Below, in pieces: positions 18,586 to 28,216 of a DNA stretch of 64,000 nucleotides; within the stretch, counting starts at the first letter, position 1, and every line of letters begins with the position of its first letter. The DNA is from Xanthomonas dyei (GTDB taxonomy: Bacteria; Pseudomonadota; Gammaproteobacteria; Xanthomonadales; Xanthomonadaceae): the NCBI RefSeq assembly GCF_002939865.1, contig NZ_MDEE01000017.1, positions 1 to 64,000 of the forward strand, in the 5' to 3' direction. The position numbers and the translations under genes were made by a program. A model generated the notes under the pieces. The model was not told where the DNA came from and ran no database searches. It saw only the letters and a list, made by a program, of their open reading frames with translations.

Positions 18586-19977
18586 ATGAAATTTCTAACC
18601 GCCGCCATCGGCGGTGTCTGTCTGCTGCTTGCCGCGCAGGCCAGTGCCGTCACTTTCGCCACCGGCGATACCCGCGCTGTCGCGCAACCCGCACCTCCAG
18701 CCACGTGTGCGCCGTCCTTGAAGGCTGGGTTGACCCCGACCGGGCGTCAATTCGATGATGCGTTGGAGCGCTCGCCGCCCGACACCAAGACCATCCAGGC
18801 CGCGCTCAATGCCTGCAAAAACGGCAGTGTGCTGTTGACCAGCGGCAGCGGTGACGCGTTTCTGACCGGACCGCTGACCATTCCCACGGGTGTCACGCTG
18901 GTGGTCGACCAGGGCGTCACCTTGTACGGCTCACGCAATCCGGTCGACTACGGCGGCAGCTGCGGCGTGGCAGGTCCCAAGAGCGGCGGCTGCGCGCCGC
19001 TGATCAGCGTCAAGGGCGCCAAGTCGGGCGTCATGGGCATCCGCACCGGCGGGCGTCAGGGCACCATCGATGGCCGCGGCGATCTGACCATGCTGGGCAA
19101 GAGCACCACCTGGTGGCAATTGGGCGAAGATGCCAAGGCGGCCGGCCAGGTGCAGAACAGCCCGGATCTGATCAAGGTGCAGAATTCAACGGAATTTACG
19201 CTGTACGACATCAACCTGATCAACGCGGCGTACTTCCATTTCTTCGCGCATATCGTCGATGGCCTGACCATCTGGGGCGTGCGGGTGAAGTCGCCCGCCA
19301 CCAGTCCCAATACCGACGGCCTGGATCTGGACAGCTTGGTCAATGCCACCCTCTACGACAACGATGTGATGGGCGGCGACGATTGCGTGGCGATCAAGAC
19401 CATCGCTTCCAAGTCGGCCAACATCACCGTGCGCAATACGCGCTGCTATGGCACGCATGGCATCTCCATCGGCAGCGAAGTGATGTCCGGCGTCAGCAAT
19501 GTACTGGTCGACAACAACGCGCTGGTGTCTACCGACGACGCAGGCAATCGCAGTACCGACAACAACGGGTTGCGCATCAAGACCAGCATCGTCGAGGGTG
19601 GGCCGGTGAGCCAGGTCACGTATCGCAACACCTGCCTGTACGGCGTGACCAGCCCGCTGGTGATCAACCCGTTCTATGCCGGCGGTAGCAGCGGCACCAA
19701 GCCGACCTTCAGCGAAATCGTCGTCGACGGGCTGCGTAGTACGAACGATGCCGGCGGCAAGGGCTGGATCCTGCGTGGCTACGATGCGCAGACCCGTCTT
19801 GATCTGGTGCTGGCCAACGTGGTGACCGGCAACACATCGGTCAATGCGAGCAACGCGCAGATCGGTCTGAGCAACAGCGCGCTGACACCGACCGGTACCG
19901 GCGTCACTACTGCACAGCTACAACTGGGCGGCGCGATACCGACCTGCTCGGGCGCGCCGCGCTTCCCGGCGCTGTGA
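18586..19977 (+). CDS. Secreted polygalacturonase, glycoside hydrolase family 28
   Basis: 463 residues. It hydrolyses alpha-1,4 galacturonan of plant cell walls and is probably exported by the type II system. Signal peptide at residues 1 to about 22 (MKFLTAAIGGVCLLLAAQAS). GH28 catalytic motifs all present: SPNTDGLD, GGDDCVAIK, TGH/THG-type motif YGTHGISIGS, and GLRIKT. The start MKFLTA is chosen because upstream in-frame codons would bury the signal peptide. The PIP box and -10 upstream predict HrpX control with the type III secretion regulon. Followed by a strong hairpin. Similar to Xanthomonas PehA/PghA enzymes. Confidence 0.95.
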   Translation: MKFLTAAIGGVCLLLAAQASAVTFATGDTRAVAQPAPPATCAPSLKAGLTPTGRQFDDALERSPPDTKTIQAALNACKNGSVLLTSGSGDAFLTGPLTIPTGVTLVVDQGVTLYGSRNPVDYGGSCGVAGPKSGGCAPLISVKGAKSGVMGIRTGGRQGTIDGRGDLTMLGKSTTWWQLGEDAKAAGQVQNSPDLIKVQNSTEFTLYDINLINAAYFHFFAHIVDGLTIWGVRVKSPATSPNTDGLDLDSLVNATLYDNDVMGGDDCVAIKTIASKSANITVRNTRCYGTHGISIGSEVMSGVSNVLVDNNALVSTDDAGNRSTDNNGLRIKTSIVEGGPVSQVTYRNTCLYGVTSPLVINPFYAGGSSGTKPTFSEIVVDGLRSTNDAGGKGWILRGYDAQTRLDLVLANVVTGNTSVNASNAQIGLSNSALTPTGTGVTTAQLQLGGAIPTCSGAPRFPAL

Positions 19978-19982
19978 GACGA

Positions 19983-20019
19983 CAGGCGCGGCTGACCCTA
20001 GCGGCCGCGCCTGGTTTGT
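19983..20019 (+). terminator. Probable terminator of the polygalacturonase gene
   Basis: Ten-base perfect stem CAGGCGCGGC / GCCGCGCCTG around an 11-base loop, followed by gtttgtt. It begins 6 bases after the stop codon. The T-tract is weak. Confidence 0.5.
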
Positions 20020-20410
20020 TGCCACGGCTGCTCAGTCGATGCAGCCGCTGGCAACTGGCTTCGATATTCCATGAGCTGCCAAGCCGGCTAGCTGGCCTGG
20101 CACTTTCCAAGGTGGCGACGGCCGGCTTCGCGGCACTGACGCCGGCGCGGCGATATCGCTCGCGATCAGCTGATCGCAATCACCGTCGAGCATCCAGTGT
20201 CTTCGCGCAACGCCGGCATGCCAGTGGCGGTCATCGTGCTACCGCGCCGTGTGGCCGCGAGGCGGCTGCTGCCAGCCGTCGGCCCCAATCCCGATTCCTC
20301 AGCCAGCAAACTGCCCCCACCTGCTGCGGCAGACCTTGATTTTGGCTAAAGTCTTTTCGTTTCATGGTCTTATTGCCAGAAGTTCATCTGATGTCTGTTA
20401 CCCTCGGCCG
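20020..20410. other. Intergenic region upstream of mltB
   Basis: About 390 bases without a supported gene. The last 80 bases turn AT-richer (ttttggctaaagtcttttcg) and probably contain the mltB promoter. Confidence 0.5.
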
Positions 20411-21550
20411 ATGATTCGACGCACCCTGACCTGCCTGCTCACCCTCGGCCTTGTCGCCTGCGCGACCCAGCCCAGCCCTCCGTCCCCGCCGCCGGCCGCC
20501 AGCGCGCCTCCGGCCAAGCCGCCAGTGGCTCCGGTCGCGCCTGCAAGCGCCGCCGCCGAAGCGCCCGCGTTACCGCCGGTCGACCTGACGCCGGTCCCGT
20601 TCGAGATCGCACGCGCCAACTTCGTGCGCGACACCGCCGCCAAATACGGCATCGACGCCGCACAGATCGAAGCGGTGCTGGCGCAGGCGCAATTCAAGGA
20701 TGCCATCGTCACTGCCATGTCGCGGCCGGCCGAGCGGGTCAAACCGTGGAACGAATACCGACCGATGTTCATCACCCAGGCGCGCATAGATGGCGGCCGC
20801 AGCTTCCTGGCCCAGCATCGCGCCGAGCTGAGCAAGGTCGAAGCCGCTACCGGCGTGCCGGCGCAGGTGATCGTGGCCATCATCGGGGTGGAAACCAGTT
20901 ACGGCAGCAATGCCGGCAAGTACCGCGTGCTGGATGCGTTGTACACGCTGGCGTTCCGCTACCCGCGCAGCGGCGACCCGGCCAAGCTCGAGCGCGAAGT
21001 GCGCCGCGAGCTGTTTTTCCGCGACGAACTCGGCCAATTGTTCGCGCTCGGCAAGGAAGAGCAACTCGATGTCACCAGCCTGATCGGCAGCTACGCCGGC
21101 GCGATGGGCATGGGCCAGTTCATGCCTTCCAGCTACCGCCAGTTCGGTGTCGATGGCGATGCGGATGGTAAGCGCAATCTGTTCACCGATTACAACGACG
21201 TGTTCGCCTCGATCGCCAATTACTTCGTCAAGAAGGGCGGCTGGGTGCGCGGCGGTCAGGTCGCCGTACCAGCCACGCTGACTGCCGGCCAAGAAGAATT
21301 CAATCCCACCGACTGGTCGCCGGTATACACGCTGGCCGATCTGTCCGCGCGCGGGTATCACCCCAGCGCGCCGGTGGTGGCCGGCAGCACCGCCACGCCG
21401 ATCAGCCTGGACGACGCCAACGGCAAGCAGTACTGGCTGGGCTTCCAGAACTTCTACGCGATCACCCGATACAACATTTCCAAAATGTATGCGATGGCCG
21501 TGTTCCAGTTGTCCGAGGCCATCGCCGGTAAGGAGTTACCCCCGGCATGA
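20411..21550 (+). CDS. mltB: Lytic murein transglycosylase B (lipoprotein)
   Basis: 379 residues. Outer-membrane lipoprotein that cleaves peptidoglycan glycan strands with formation of 1,6-anhydro ends. Lipobox LVAC with the modified Cys at residue 17, a 50-residue Ala/Pro linker, then the SLT_2 domain: GVETSYGSNAGKYRVLDAL contains the catalytic glutamate, and SYAGAMGMGQFMPSSYRQFG is family-typical. The start is the ATG directly before the signal peptide. It overlaps rlpA by ATGA, a pairing common in gamma-proteobacteria. Confidence 0.95.
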   Translation: MIRRTLTCLLTLGLVACATQPSPPSPPPAASAPPAKPPVAPVAPASAAAEAPALPPVDLTPVPFEIARANFVRDTAAKYGIDAAQIEAVLAQAQFKDAIVTAMSRPAERVKPWNEYRPMFITQARIDGGRSFLAQHRAELSKVEAATGVPAQVIVAIIGVETSYGSNAGKYRVLDALYTLAFRYPRSGDPAKLEREVRRELFFRDELGQLFALGKEEQLDVTSLIGSYAGAMGMGQFMPSSYRQFGVDGDADGKRNLFTDYNDVFASIANYFVKKGGWVRGGQVAVPATLTAGQEEFNPTDWSPVYTLADLSARGYHPSAPVVAGSTATPISLDDANGKQYWLGFQNFYAITRYNISKMYAMAVFQLSEAIAGKELPPA

Positions 21551-22938
21551 ACAGCATGACAGGCCCCAAGTGGCTGATCCCGATGGCGCTGATGCTCGGC
21601 TTGGCGGCCTGTAGCAGCGCTCCGAAGAAAAACGTCGGTGCCAAGGGTGGCGGCGCCATCAAGGGCGTCAAGGTTGACGGCAAGGGACCGGCGTACGTCG
21701 CCACCGGATGCCCGTCGACCTCGCCGTATGCGGCCGCCAAGGAAGACCCGTCCACGCGCGGCGACTACACCGCCGGCGGCCTGTACAAACCCGGCGTCAA
21801 GGACACCACGCCCGACCACGTCCCCAATGTGGCCTGCATCCCCGAACCGCTGGTCACCGACGAGCCGCGCTCGGCAGTCGGCAATCGCTCGCCCTATGAA
21901 GTGCTGGGCAAGCGCTACGTGGTGATGGACAACCCGGGCGACTATGTCGAACGCGGCACCGCTTCGTATTACGGCAGCAAATTCCACGGCCGCCTGACCT
22001 CCAACAAGGAGGTCTACGACATGTACGCCTTCACCGCCGCGCACAAGACGCTGCCGCTGCCCAGTTTCGCGCTGGTGACCAATACCGACACCGGCGATTC
22101 GGTGGTGGTGCGCGTCAACGACCGTGGCCCGTTTCACGATGGCCGCGTGATCGATCTGAGCTACGCCGCCGCGGTCAAGCTGGGCATCACCGGCAAAGGC
22201 ACCGGCAATGTCGAAGTGCGCGGGCTGACCGAAGCCGATAACGGCAACCTGCTGGCCAAGCGCAATCGAGGCCAGGTGCCGGCCACTTCGGCGGTTGCCA
22301 CCGCGCGGCCGGCGTCGGGTAGCAGCCAGATCGATGGCCTGGTGCAGCGTCTGCCCACGCGCACGGTTCCGCCGCGCACGGTGGCGACAGCTGCGGGCAC
22401 AGCGGTTGCCACGGCTGCAGTAGCAACTGCCGCAGCACCGGTCACTGCGGCCGGCGAGCGTTGGCGCTACCGCGTGGCCGATTCCCGCCAGCCTGGCAAT
22501 GCCGACAACTTCGATGCCTGGATGAAGACGCAGGGCGTGCGTGTGGCCACCGGCAAACCCGCCGCTGCCGTGCAGCAGCGACCGGCAGGCGCGACAACAG
22601 CCCCGGTGGCCGTTGCCGTGGTCAAGGCACCAGAAAGCGTGGCATCGCGTCCGCTCAAGCCGGACCCGATGCCGGCCAAGGCGCCGAGCGTGGCCGAGGC
22701 TGCGCTTGGCGACATCCTGTTGCAGGTCGCCAGCTTTGCCAGCCGCGAAAACGCCAACCGCGCGCTGTCGCAGCTGGCCTCGGCTGGCATCGCCGGTGCC
22801 AGCGTCAGCGACATCGTCAGCGGTGGCCGCACCCTGTGGCGCCTGCGCGTCAACGCACGCGACCATGCCAATGCATCGGAGATTGCCCAGCGCATCGCCG
22901 GCCTGGGTTTTGGACGTCCGCAGATCGTTGCCAACTGA
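21547..22938 (+). CDS. rlpA: Septal ring lytic transglycosylase RlpA (lipoprotein)
   Basis: 463 residues. Lipobox LAAC near residue 22, a double-psi beta-barrel domain (GTASYYGSKFHGRLTSNKE, ALVTNTDTGDSVVVRVNDRG, GRVIDLSYAAA), a long Ala/Thr/Val-rich linker, and a C-terminal SPOR domain (ILLQVASFASRENANRAL ... LWRLRVNARD) that binds denuded septal glycan. It acts at the division site on naked glycan strands. Coupled to mltB by a four-base overlap. Confidence 0.94.
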   Translation: MNSMTGPKWLIPMALMLGLAACSSAPKKNVGAKGGGAIKGVKVDGKGPAYVATGCPSTSPYAAAKEDPSTRGDYTAGGLYKPGVKDTTPDHVPNVACIPEPLVTDEPRSAVGNRSPYEVLGKRYVVMDNPGDYVERGTASYYGSKFHGRLTSNKEVYDMYAFTAAHKTLPLPSFALVTNTDTGDSVVVRVNDRGPFHDGRVIDLSYAAAVKLGITGKGTGNVEVRGLTEADNGNLLAKRNRGQVPATSAVATARPASGSSQIDGLVQRLPTRTVPPRTVATAAGTAVATAAVATAAAPVTAAGERWRYRVADSRQPGNADNFDAWMKTQGVRVATGKPAAAVQQRPAGATTAPVAVAVVKAPESVASRPLKPDPMPAKAPSVAEAALGDILLQVASFASRENANRALSQLASAGIAGASVSDIVSGGRTLWRLRVNARDHANASEIAQRIAGLGFGRPQIVAN

Positions 22939-23182
22939 GCGCAAACCGTCGTGCCGTCATGCGCCGCCATCGAGGTCAGCGACCCGATGCGCGGCGCCGG
23001 CGCTACCAACCGCTTTGAAGTACGGGCCGCAGTCGGCGGCTTGGGACGTCATACGCCCGATCAGCCGACCGCAACACTGAACTGCGCAGGCGCGTCCGTC
23101 CCGGCGCGCGTCGCCTGAATCTTCATCGCGCCTTACAATTTCGTATTACCCAGCCTTCGGGCCCGTCAGGAGTCGTTCTTCA

Positions 23183-24388
23183 ATGAAATTCCGCTTCGCC
23201 GCCGCTGCCTTGGCCACGTTCGCCTTCGGCCTGGTCTGCGCCCAGACACCTGCGCCGCAGCCGACTCCCGCTGTGGCTGCCGCGCCGGCTGCACTGCCGG
23301 TTCCGCCCGCACCCGCGCCGGCCGTGTCCAAATCCTGGATCCTGATGGATTACGCCACCGGGCAGGTGCTCGCCGGCGAAAACATCCATCAGCAGTTGGC
23401 ACCGGCCAGCATCACCAAGGTGATGACCTCCTACGTAGTGGCTGCGGAAATCAAGAACGGCAAGGTCAAGCGCGACGACCAGGTCATGATGAGCGAGCGC
23501 GCCTGGCGCGAGGGCGGTGCCGGCACCGACGGCAGCTATAGCGGCTTCCCGGTCAACCAGACCGCGCGTCTGGAAGACATGGAAAAGGGCATGGCGATCC
23601 AGTCCGGCAACGACGCGGCGATTGCGCTGGCCGAGCATGTGGCCGGTAGCGAAGAAGCCTTCGCCTCGCTGATGAACAGCTATGCCGCCAAGATCGGCAT
23701 GAAGAATTCGTACTTCGTCAACGCGCATGGGTTGAGTGCCGAAGGCCATCATTCCACCGCCTACGACCTGGCCATGCTGGGCCGTGCGATGGTACGCGAT
23801 TACCCGGAAACCTACGCCTACAACAAGATCAAGGAATTCCAGGTCGGCACCATCAAGCAGAGCAACCGTAACCGGCTGCTGTGGCGCGACCCGGCGGTGG
23901 ACGGCATCAAGACCGGCCACACCTCCGAGGCCGGCTACTGCCTGCTGAGCTCGGCCAAGCGCGGCGACCAGCGCCTGATCGCGGTGGTGATGGGCGACAG
24001 CTCCGAAGAACAACGCGCCACCGACAGCCTGGCCCTGCTCAACTGGGGGTTCCGCTTCTTCGAAACCCACAGCCTGTACGCGCCCGGCAAGGTCGTGACC
24101 AAGCAGAAGGTCTGGAAGGGTGCGCAGGACGAAGTGCAGCTGGGGGTGGCGCAGCCGCTGCAGGTCAGCCTGCAGCGCGGCCGCTACAACGACCTCAAGC
24201 CCAGCATGGACGTGGCCAAGAACCTGGAAGCGCCCATCAAGAAGGGCCAGCAGGTCGGCACCGTGAAGGTCAGCCTCGACGGCAAGATCATCGCCCAGAC
24301 CCCACTGGTCGCCATCAACGCAGTGGAGGAGGGCGGTTTCTTCAAGCGCCTCTGGGATGCGTTCTGGATGTGGTGGGAATCGGAATAA
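23183..24388 (+). CDS. dacC: D-alanyl-D-alanine carboxypeptidase (PBP5/6 family)
   Basis: 401 residues. Trims the terminal D-Ala from pentapeptide stems in the periplasm. Signal peptide MKFRFAAAALATFAFGLVCA, then Pro/Ala linker, SITK (SxxK nucleophile), SGND (SxN), KTGHTSEAGYC (KTG), and the C-terminal PBP5_C beta domain ending in an amphipathic, Trp-rich helix (FWMWWESE) that anchors the protein in the inner membrane. A Shine-Dalgarno sequence (aggag) precedes the ATG. A textbook terminator follows 7 bases after the stop. Confidence 0.95.
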   Translation: MKFRFAAAALATFAFGLVCAQTPAPQPTPAVAAAPAALPVPPAPAPAVSKSWILMDYATGQVLAGENIHQQLAPASITKVMTSYVVAAEIKNGKVKRDDQVMMSERAWREGGAGTDGSYSGFPVNQTARLEDMEKGMAIQSGNDAAIALAEHVAGSEEAFASLMNSYAAKIGMKNSYFVNAHGLSAEGHHSTAYDLAMLGRAMVRDYPETYAYNKIKEFQVGTIKQSNRNRLLWRDPAVDGIKTGHTSEAGYCLLSSAKRGDQRLIAVVMGDSSEEQRATDSLALLNWGFRFFETHSLYAPGKVVTKQKVWKGAQDEVQLGVAQPLQVSLQRGRYNDLKPSMDVAKNLEAPIKKGQQVGTVKVSLDGKIIAQTPLVAINAVEEGGFFKRLWDAFWMWWESE

Positions 24389-24395
24389 GTGCAGC

Positions 24396-24421
24396 AAAAA
24401 GCCGGCGAAAGCCGGCTTTTT
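24396..24421 (+). terminator. Rho-independent terminator of dacC
   Basis: AAAAAGCCGGC, GAAA tetraloop, GCCGGCTTTTT. The symmetric A and T tracts allow it to work for both strands. Confidence 0.9.
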
Positions 24422-24612
24422 GTTTGTGGGATTAGAAATCAGGCATTCGGGATTCGCAAAAGACGGAGCAGGTGCAAGGCCCCAGCAGCTCGCTCTAAAG
24501 AATCTCTAATCCAGACTCCCTAATCCGCGCCCTTGATCGGGCTACCGACCATCGCAAATCCCCAGCAGCCCGCTCTTGCGAATCCCCAATCCCAACTCCC
24601 CAATCCCAGCCC
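24422..24612. repeat. 'gggattcg / cgaatcccc' intergenic repeats
   Basis: Degenerate copies of gggattagaaatcaggcatt and of aatccccaatcccaactccc fill the space between the dacC terminator and the convergent lipid A deacylase gene. No gene is supported. Confidence 0.6.
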
Positions 24613-25674
24613 TCAAAGCATCCGACTGATCGTGAAGCTGCCGTACACCGGGGTTTCGCGCTGGGTTTCGAATTCGCGGGTGCGGTGGTAGCGGGCGAGG
24701 GCGAACTTCCAGCGGCCGTACATCACCGCCAGGCCATAGCCCACATCGCCCACGAACGGGCGTTTATCCACGCTGTGGCTGCTGCGGAAGGTGTTGCCAT
24801 CCAGGGTGATGTCGCGGATCACCCAGCGCGCGTCGGTGGTCACGAACAGATGACCCGACCAGCCATTGGCACGTCCCAACCGGCTCGGGGCGGTGTTTTC
24901 GCCCGCCGGGCGGGTGGGGGTGCTACCGAAGTCGTCCGGCAGTTTCCAGCCAAAACGCGCTTCGCCACCGGCGTTCAGATGCGTGGCCATATTGCCCACC
25001 GCCCCACCCCAGTGCGAGATGAAATCCCAACCGAATCCATCGGCATTGCCGCTGGCATCGGCCGGCCACCGGCGCATACGTTCGTGCACCAGGTTGATCA
25101 GCGGCTCGTTATGCAGCTGGTTGTCCCACCCCTGGAATTTCTCGTCGCCCAGTACGTCGTGAATCGCATCCTGCGCTTCCTGTGCGAACGACCACGGGCC
25201 AACCACGCCCAGCTGCAGCTGGGTGGTCCGCAGGTGCGCTTCGTTACGCGCGTTGTAGCCGAAACTTGCCAGCAGGATGCCCGCATATGGACGGTCCTCC
25301 GGGATCACGTCGCGACGGGTGTAATCGGTGGGCGTAAAGATCGCCTGGCCGATCGAAAACACCATGTTCTGCTGGTCGAACTCGCCTGGATGCAGCCGCT
25401 CCAGATAACTATTGACCCAGCGTGCGGTGCGCGGCAGGCACGGGTCGTCGGTGTAGTCGACCAGATTGGGCGAAACCAGGGTCAGCACCGCACCGTTGGA
25501 ATATCCCTGATCCTGGTCCTCCCCACCGAACAAGTCGTTGTCGACCCGGAAGTTGACCGCCGGCGGCGTTTGACCCAGCCGGCTGGAATCGCACTGATCC
25601 GCCGCGAAGGCCGGCATCGAAAGTCCGGTGAGAGAGAACAGCAAGGCAGCAGACAGCGCGCGCGGTCGGAGCAT
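24613..25674 (-). CDS. LpxR-like lipid A 3'-O-deacylase (DUF2219)
   Basis: 353 residues. Outer-membrane beta-barrel enzyme family that removes 3'-acyl chains from lipid A and can soften innate immune recognition. Signal peptide MLRPRALSAALLFSLTGLSMPAFA. Family landmarks: FRVDNDLFGGEDQDQGYSNG, the DRPYAGILLASFGY block and HLNAGGEARFGW; the Asn-Asp pair and the barrel histidine correspond to catalytic positions in Salmonella LpxR. It ends in a C-terminal aromatic/Leu strand. Convergent with dacC and separated by repeats. Activity on Xanthomonas lipid A is inference. Confidence 0.85.
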   Translation of the reverse strand: MLRPRALSAALLFSLTGLSMPAFAADQCDSSRLGQTPPAVNFRVDNDLFGGEDQDQGYSNGAVLTLVSPNLVDYTDDPCLPRTARWVNSYLERLHPGEFDQQNMVFSIGQAIFTPTDYTRRDVIPEDRPYAGILLASFGYNARNEAHLRTTQLQLGVVGPWSFAQEAQDAIHDVLGDEKFQGWDNQLHNEPLINLVHERMRRWPADASGNADGFGWDFISHWGGAVGNMATHLNAGGEARFGWKLPDDFGSTPTRPAGENTAPSRLGRANGWSGHLFVTTDARWVIRDITLDGNTFRSSHSVDKRPFVGDVGYGLAVMYGRWKFALARYHRTREFETQRETPVYGSFTISRML

Positions 25675-25977
25675 GGAAGGCCTGGGGGAGTAAGGAGGGA
25701 CGGGATGGGCAAAGGTGCCTGCGCCTGCGGCTGCGCCGCGTGAACGTACCGGTCATGATGCCCCGGGGGCTGCACTTGGGCGACGCTGTCCCAGGCACCG
25801 GTCCGTTCCGTCCGAGGCATGCCGACACTGCGACCTAGTAGCGATGAAAAGCGCGCGCGAATAGCATATGATCCGCCCCCGGGGAAAGAAGCCCCAAGGA
25901 ACGGCGGCCCTCACAGGCCATTTCATCACCAACGGATCGCGTTCGCCGACGGCAGCGCAGGTGTCAGGGGACTAAAC

Positions 25978-26967
25978 ATGAGCAAGACGATTTCTGTGAG
26001 CGCAGCAGTACTGTCCGGCGTGCTGGGCATTGCATTGGCCAGCGTCAGCGCGCCGGCATCGGCCGGCTTCAAGGATGCCTTCAAGGGCAAGGGCTCAGCG
26101 CAGGACCAACGCAAACAAGGCGTTGCGGAGATCCCGGTGTGCACCAAGCCGCTGGGCAGCCTGTCGGTCATCGAGCCGGAAGACGCAGTCAACTGGTGGA
26201 CGGGGCAGCAGTTGCCGGCGCCATCCAAGTTGATCAAGGTGTTTGTCAACAAGTCACGTTGCTTCACCCTGGTGGACCGTGGCGCGGGCATGGCTGCATC
26301 GCAGCGCGAGCGCGAGATGGCGGCCAGTGGCGATCTGCGTGCGCGTTCCAACATCGGTAAAGGTCAGATCCGCGCGGCCGACTATGTAATGACGCCAGAC
26401 CTCATTTCGCAGAACAGCAATGCTGGCGGCAGCGCGGTTGCAGGTTTGCTGGGCGGCCTGGTGGGCGGTAATGCGGGCGCTCTGGTGGGAGGGTTGAATT
26501 TCACCAAGAAGACTGCTGACGTCGCGCTGACCGTCACCGATGTGCGCTCCTCCGAACAGGTGGCCATGGCCGAAGGTAACGCCAAGAAGACCGACATGGG
26601 CTGGGGCGGGGCGGGCGGCCTGTTCACTGGCGGCGGTTTAGGCGCGGCTGGCGTTGGCGGTTATGCCAATACCGAAATTGGCCAGGTAATCACGCTGGCG
26701 TATCTGCAGGCCTATACCGACATCGTTACCCAGCTTGGCGGGCTGTCCGGCAATGCGGCGGCGTCCAACACCCAGCAGGCGGTTACCGTGACCCGTGCAG
26801 GGCGTTTGCTGGCCAACGCCAAGGGCTCCGGCGCAGCAGTGCGTACGCTGGAGCCGGGCATGATGCTGTACCCCACCGGCACCAAGGAAGGCGTCATGTG
26901 GGAAGTCGAAGACGAGATGGGGAATCGCGGCTGGGTGTCGTCGGCCATGCTGGAACTGTCCAAGTAA
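25978..26967 (+). CDS. CsgG/HfaB-family exported protein
   Basis: 329 residues. Signal peptide MSKTISVSAAVLSGVLGIALASVSAPASA. The body follows the CsgG-like pattern (FVNKSRCFTLVDRG, REREMAASGDLR, ADYVMTPDLIS, VALTVTDVRSSEQVA, IGQVITLAYLQAYTDIV) with two Gly-rich segments that may be membrane-active, and a C-terminal SH3-like stretch (MLYPTGTKEGVMWEVEDEMG). CsgG proteins form outer-membrane export pores, but no curli subunit or csgEF gene lies nearby and there is no lipobox here, so the role is unclear. Confidence 0.75.
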   Translation: MSKTISVSAAVLSGVLGIALASVSAPASAGFKDAFKGKGSAQDQRKQGVAEIPVCTKPLGSLSVIEPEDAVNWWTGQQLPAPSKLIKVFVNKSRCFTLVDRGAGMAASQREREMAASGDLRARSNIGKGQIRAADYVMTPDLISQNSNAGGSAVAGLLGGLVGGNAGALVGGLNFTKKTADVALTVTDVRSSEQVAMAEGNAKKTDMGWGGAGGLFTGGGLGAAGVGGYANTEIGQVITLAYLQAYTDIVTQLGGLSGNAAASNTQQAVTVTRAGRLLANAKGSGAAVRTLEPGMMLYPTGTKEGVMWEVEDEMGNRGWVSSAMLELSK

Positions 26968-27243
26968 GCGCGGGCCTCGGCCGGATCTCTTCGGCTGATT
27001 GCCCTGTCTCAGAGCGTCAGGCTGGCGTTCCAAATCCAGATGTGCCGTGCGTGCACTTGGGCTTCGGGCGCGGTCTGATTTAGCTGATGTATCGCTTCGC
27101 TGTCGAACGCCATCTTTGAATAACCCCGCCAGTCGCCCACTGCCTGGCGGGACACGCGGAGCCCGTGCCATGCACGTGGCTCCGCTTGTGGTTTCGGGGA
27201 ATGCAGACTTGGGTTTGCGCACCACCGGCCCGATAATGGGATC

Positions 27244-27522
27244 ATGGATATCAGCACCGACAACCCCGATCACGGCTTCCAGTTTCCCGGTACCTTCGAG
27301 CTCAGCGCCATGGGCGCGGCCGAGCGTGGCCTGGAAACCGAATTGCCGCGCCTGCTCGCTGCCACCGGCGTGGAGCTGCTGCAGGAAAGCGTGAGCTGGA
27401 AGCATTCTTCCAACGGCAAATATGTCTCGGTCAAGATCGGCTTCCGTGCCGAGAGCCGGGAGCAGTTCGACGCCGCGCATCAGGCGCTGCGCGACCATCC
27501 GGAAGTGAAGTGGACGCTTTAG
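27244..27522 (+). CDS. ybeD: YbeD family protein (DUF493)
   Basis: 92 residues. Small alpha/beta ferredoxin-like protein conserved next to lipB in many gamma-proteobacteria. Recognised by [13 protein letters not shown], the [17 protein letters not shown] core and the [10 protein letters not shown] end. Biochemical function is not established. It overlaps lipB by 13 bases. Confidence 0.9.
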   Translation: MDISTDNPDHGFQFPGTFELSAMGAAERGLETELPRLLAATGVELLQESVSWKHSSNGKYVSVKIGFRAESREQFDAAHQALRDHPEVKWTL

Positions 27523-28202
27523 CGGCCGAATCCGCGCTGGTTGCGACTGCGCCCGCGCAGCTGCGCGACCTCGGCCAGCAAGACTACGCACCGGTGTGGC
27601 GTGCAATGCAGCGTTTCACCGATGCACGCGACGAGCAGACCGCCGATGAGGTGTGGATGGTCGAGCATGCGCCGGTGTTTACGCTTGGCCAGGCAGGCAA
27701 GCCCGAGCACGTGCTCGCCCCGGGCGATATCCCGGTGTTGCAGGTGGATCGCGGCGGTCAGGTGACCTACCACGGCCCCGGCCAGCTGGTGGTCTACCCG
27801 TTACTGGATCTGCGCCGGCTCAAGATCGGCGTGCGCGATTACGTCTGCAAGATCGAGCAGGCGCTGATCGACACACTGGACGAGTGGAATATCGTGGCCG
27901 AACGTCGCGAAGGCGCGCCGGGTGTGTATGTCGGCGACGCCAAGATCGCCGCGCTCGGCATCCGCGTGCGCCGGGGCTGCACCTTCCATGGCTTGTCGTT
28001 CAACGTGGCCATGGACCTGGAACCGTTCCACCGCATCAACCCGTGCGGCTACGAGGGCCTGCGGGTGACCTCGGTGCTAGACTTGGGTGGCCCCTCCGGG
28101 ATGGATGCCGTCAAGGCAGTACTGCTCGATCAGCTGGCCCGCCAGTTCGGCCTGACGCTGCACCCCGCCTCCGCAATGCCCGACCTTTCGCTTCCGGCCT
28201 GA
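27510..28202 (+). CDS. lipB: Octanoyltransferase LipB
   Basis: 230 residues. Moves octanoate from acyl-carrier protein onto lipoyl domains of 2-oxoacid dehydrogenases and GcvH. Motifs: [60 protein letters not shown] and the catalytic Cys in [11 protein letters not shown] start at 27510 inside ybeD. The next gene, lipA, performs the following step. Confidence 0.96.
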   Translation: MDALAAESALVATAPAQLRDLGQQDYAPVWRAMQRFTDARDEQTADEVWMVEHAPVFTLGQAGKPEHVLAPGDIPVLQVDRGGQVTYHGPGQLVVYPLLDLRRLKIGVRDYVCKIEQALIDTLDEWNIVAERREGAPGVYVGDAKIAALGIRVRRGCTFHGLSFNVAMDLEPFHRINPCGYEGLRVTSVLDLGGPSGMDAVKAVLLDQLARQFGLTLHPASAMPDLSLPA

Positions 28203-28216
28203 GCGCCCGTACCGCC

